This document shows positions 62,494 to 64,000 of a stretch of DNA of 64,000 nucleotides, piece by piece. The stretch covers positions 1 to 64,000 of the forward strand of contig NC_017506.1 in NCBI RefSeq assembly GCF_000166295.1. Reading direction: 5' to 3'. The DNA comes from Marinobacter adhaerens HP15 (GTDB lineage Bacteria; Pseudomonadota; Gammaproteobacteria; Pseudomonadales; Oleiphilaceae). The first letter of the stretch is position 1. Each line of letters starts with the position of its first letter. The notes under the pieces were generated by a model. It did not search any database and was not told where the DNA came from. It saw only the letters and a program-made list of their open reading frames with translations. The translations under genes and the position numbers were made by a program.

Positions 62494-63393
62494 ATGATGC
62501 ACAAGGTTATTGAGGCAGTAACGATCAAGTTGGATGTCATTCTAAAAGTGATTTCCTTACAAATGTTGCTCGTAGCCTGTGCATTTGGGCAGGGGCTGCC
62601 GGCAGATGTTGACGGACAGGATGCTAAACGAGCAAAAGCGCTATTAAATAAGGCTGTGTCCTACTATCAAGAAGCGGGCGATGCCTCACTGGCTGCCATC
62701 AGCAGGCAAGGCCAATTTACGGATGATGAGCTGTACGTATACGTTGTCAATACGGAAGGTACGATGCTCGCAAGCGGCGGGCCCTCAGCAACCTTGATTG
62801 GCCGGGATGTTTCTCAAGCACTAGGCGAATCGCTGAGAACAGAGTTTCGGCAGGCGCTCGATCGTCCCGAGACTGGTAAGATATATCACGCTACTTATCG
62901 GTGGCAGAATTGGTCTAGTGGCCGCTATGAAAAGAAAAGTGTTTTCTACACGCGTGTTGACGATAAGGTCTTTGCAGTTGGCTATTACGTTCCTCGGTCG
63001 AATGAAAAACAAGCAAAAGAACTGTTGAATCGGGTTGTTCAATCAATCAATGAAAATCCAGAAGAAACCATTGAAAAAATAAATGGTTTGTCTCCCGAGT
63101 TTCTCCAAGATGATTTGTATGCCTTTGTTATTGATCGCGATTCAGAGCGATTTGTTGCTCACGGATATAATCGTCGATTGGTGGGAAGTGACTTCAATAA
63201 GATTCGGTCGACAGATAAAAAGCCTATCGGGAAAAGCATTTTGGAAATGGCAGAAGCGAACAATAGTGGGAAAATGTCGTATTTGTGGCCAAATCCAACG
63301 ACTAACTCCAATGAGCCAAAAATAACTCTATTCAGAGTTACAGGTAAATATATAGTTGCGGTTGGATACTATTTGAACGCTGATGATCAGTAA
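62494..63393 (+). CDS. Exported protein with two Cache-like domains and no output domain
   Basis: A protein of about 299 aa starting with a hydrophobic export segment (LQMLLVACAFGQG), then two Cache-like repeats with the shared pattern DELYVYVVNTEGTMLASGG / DDLYAFVIDRDSERFVAHG and VFAVGYYVPRS / IVAVGYYLNAD. Cache domains sense small molecules in the periplasm, but no transmembrane helix follows and no kinase, methyl-accepting or cyclase domain is attached. It could be a soluble binding protein that informs a separate sensor. Start uncertain: GTG 62479 and ATG 62497 also possible. Confidence 0.75.
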   Translation: MMHKVIEAVTIKLDVILKVISLQMLLVACAFGQGLPADVDGQDAKRAKALLNKAVSYYQEAGDASLAAISRQGQFTDDELYVYVVNTEGTMLASGGPSATLIGRDVSQALGESLRTEFRQALDRPETGKIYHATYRWQNWSSGRYEKKSVFYTRVDDKVFAVGYYVPRSNEKQAKELLNRVVQSINENPEETIEKINGLSPEFLQDDLYAFVIDRDSERFVAHGYNRRLVGSDFNKIRSTDKKPIGKSILEMAEANNSGKMSYLWPNPTTNSNEPKITLFRVTGKYIVAVGYYLNADDQ

Positions 63394-63507
63394 TGGCTGA
63401 ATAAACGTTGAAGAATAAATAAAAACCGGTCCGAAATAATGTTTTATTCAGAGATGAAAACTTTGGGTTCCTTGCGAAGCTCGGAGCTGAAAAAAAGAGA
63501 AAAAGTC

Positions 63508-64000
63508 ATGAGTCTTGAAAACCTGACCAAACAATATGAAGAAATCCTCATGGGGCTTGATCCCAATCCGTCCCGTAACGGACTAGTCGGCACTCCACAG
63601 CGTGCCGCGAAGGCAATGCAGTTTTTGTGTCGAGGTTATGATCAATCTCTGGATGAAGTCGTAAATGGGGCCTTGTTTGAGTCCGATAACGACGAAATGG
63701 TTTTGGTTAAAGACATTGAGTTGTACTCCCTGTGTGAGCATCACATGTTGCCTTTTGTGGGCAAAGCCCATGTTGCCTACATCCCTTCCGGCAAGGTTAT
63801 TGGTTTATCTAAAGTTGCTCGGATTGTTGATATGTTCGCTCGACGCTTGCAGATTCAGGAGAACCTGACCAGGGAAATCGCAGAGGCTTTACAAAGTGTG
63901 ACTCAGGCAGACGGCGTTGCCGTTGTTATTGAGGCCAGGCACATGTGCATGATGATGCGAGGAGTGGAAAAGCAGAACTCAAAAATGTACAGCTCAGTTA
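63508..64000 (+). CDS. folE: GTP cyclohydrolase I, truncated at window edge
   Basis: The first 164 codons or so of GTP cyclohydrolase I, which makes 7,8-dihydroneopterin triphosphate, the first step of folate/pterin synthesis. Landmarks are the [12 protein letters not shown] helix, the zinc-site [36 protein letters not shown] and the [15 protein letters not shown] segment. The frame runs off the end at 64000. ATG 63508 matches the family start; an in-frame ATG at 63439 would add 23 residues. It probably marks the return to non-catabolic genes. Confidence 0.92.
   Translation, partial: MSLENLTKQYEEILMGLDPNPSRNGLVGTPQRAAKAMQFLCRGYDQSLDEVVNGALFESDNDEMVLVKDIELYSLCEHHMLPFVGKAHVAYIPSGKVIGLSKVARIVDMFARRLQIQENLTREIAEALQSVTQADGVAVVIEARHMCMMMRGVEKQNSKMYSSV

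Noticed and set aside
1..64000. CRISPR arrays, tRNA or rRNA genes, transposases, integrases, attachment sites
   Set aside because: I looked for direct-repeat arrays, cloverleaf tRNA sequences, rRNA motifs and recombinase motifs on both strands and saw none that could be supported.

Overview
The window reads as chromosomal DNA of a marine-type gammaproteobacterium, most likely Marinobacter or a close relative. The left edge carries a leucine/isovalerate (liu) operon with gammaproteobacterial-type genes and a palindromic intergenic repeat of a kind I associate with Marinobacter. The genus is an inference. No rRNA, tRNA, CRISPR array, integrase or intact insertion sequence is visible.

Layout. 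(1) 1-2.9 kb, minus strand: liuR-liuA-liuB, visibly GC-rich. (2) 3.1-6.5 kb, minus strand: an MDR-type reductase, a biosynthetic-type thiolase behind a terminator-like leader, and an atypical SDR. (3) 6.9-16.6 kb, plus strand: an envelope/uptake module (DUF1302 barrel, DUF1329, YCF48-like propeller, RND/MMPL pump) followed by VOC, crotonase and SDR genes. (4) 16.7-22.6 kb: TetR regulator, SDR, VOC, then a flavoprotein, cytochrome P450 and SnoaL-like protein. (5) 22.9-25.8 kb: universal stress protein and the first Rieske oxygenase (alpha and beta). (6) 26-33.8 kb: an unrecognised 344-aa protein, a gene-poor 1.2 kb scar, an FkbM methyltransferase, two MFS transporters, a VOC protein, and a P450 redox chain (ferredoxin reductase plus [2Fe-2S] ferredoxin). 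(7) 33.9-46.0 kb: chemoreceptor, a second small Fe-S ferredoxin, SDR, extradiol ring-cleavage dioxygenase, FAA hydrolase, IclR regulator, an Ltp-type thiolase with its DUF35 partner, SDR, FAA hydrolase, second Rieske oxygenase and a DUF2889 gene. (8) 46.2-62.5 kb: SDR, acyl-CoA ligase, TetR regulator, amidohydrolases, FAA hydrolase, a beta-oxidation set (hydroxyacyl-CoA dehydrogenase, thiolase, crotonase, three acyl-CoA dehydrogenases), a second P450, a CMD-family protein and glutathione peroxidase. (9) A Cache-domain protein and a 3'-truncated folE end the window.

Function. From about 3 to 62 kb this is one large, lower-GC catabolic region. The combination of a Rieske alpha/beta pair, a separately encoded [3Fe-4S]/[4Fe-4S]-type ferredoxin next to an SDR and an extradiol dioxygenase, an IclR regulator, two P450s, an SCP2-like thiolase and an acyl-CoA ligase closely parallels the dit (abietane diterpenoid, resin acid) cluster known from Pseudomonas abietaniphila. 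The canonical steroid genes kstD, kshA and hsaD are absent. My best reading is degradation of a polycyclic terpenoid or other aromatic polycycle: uptake across the outer membrane, P450 and dioxygenase oxidation, dihydrodiol dehydrogenation, meta-cleavage, FAA-type decarboxylation or hydrolysis, then CoA-dependent beta-oxidation. The oxygenase and the P450 are each present as two close paralogues, so the cluster looks duplicated relative to known dit clusters.

The most novel signal is regulatory. A 25-bp dyad, TNNACA-N13-TGTTYN, recurs in at least seven intergenic regions scattered over 50 kb, each just upstream of an operon of this region. Weaker copies lie at the IclR and TetR promoters. It defines a candidate regulon for the whole pathway.
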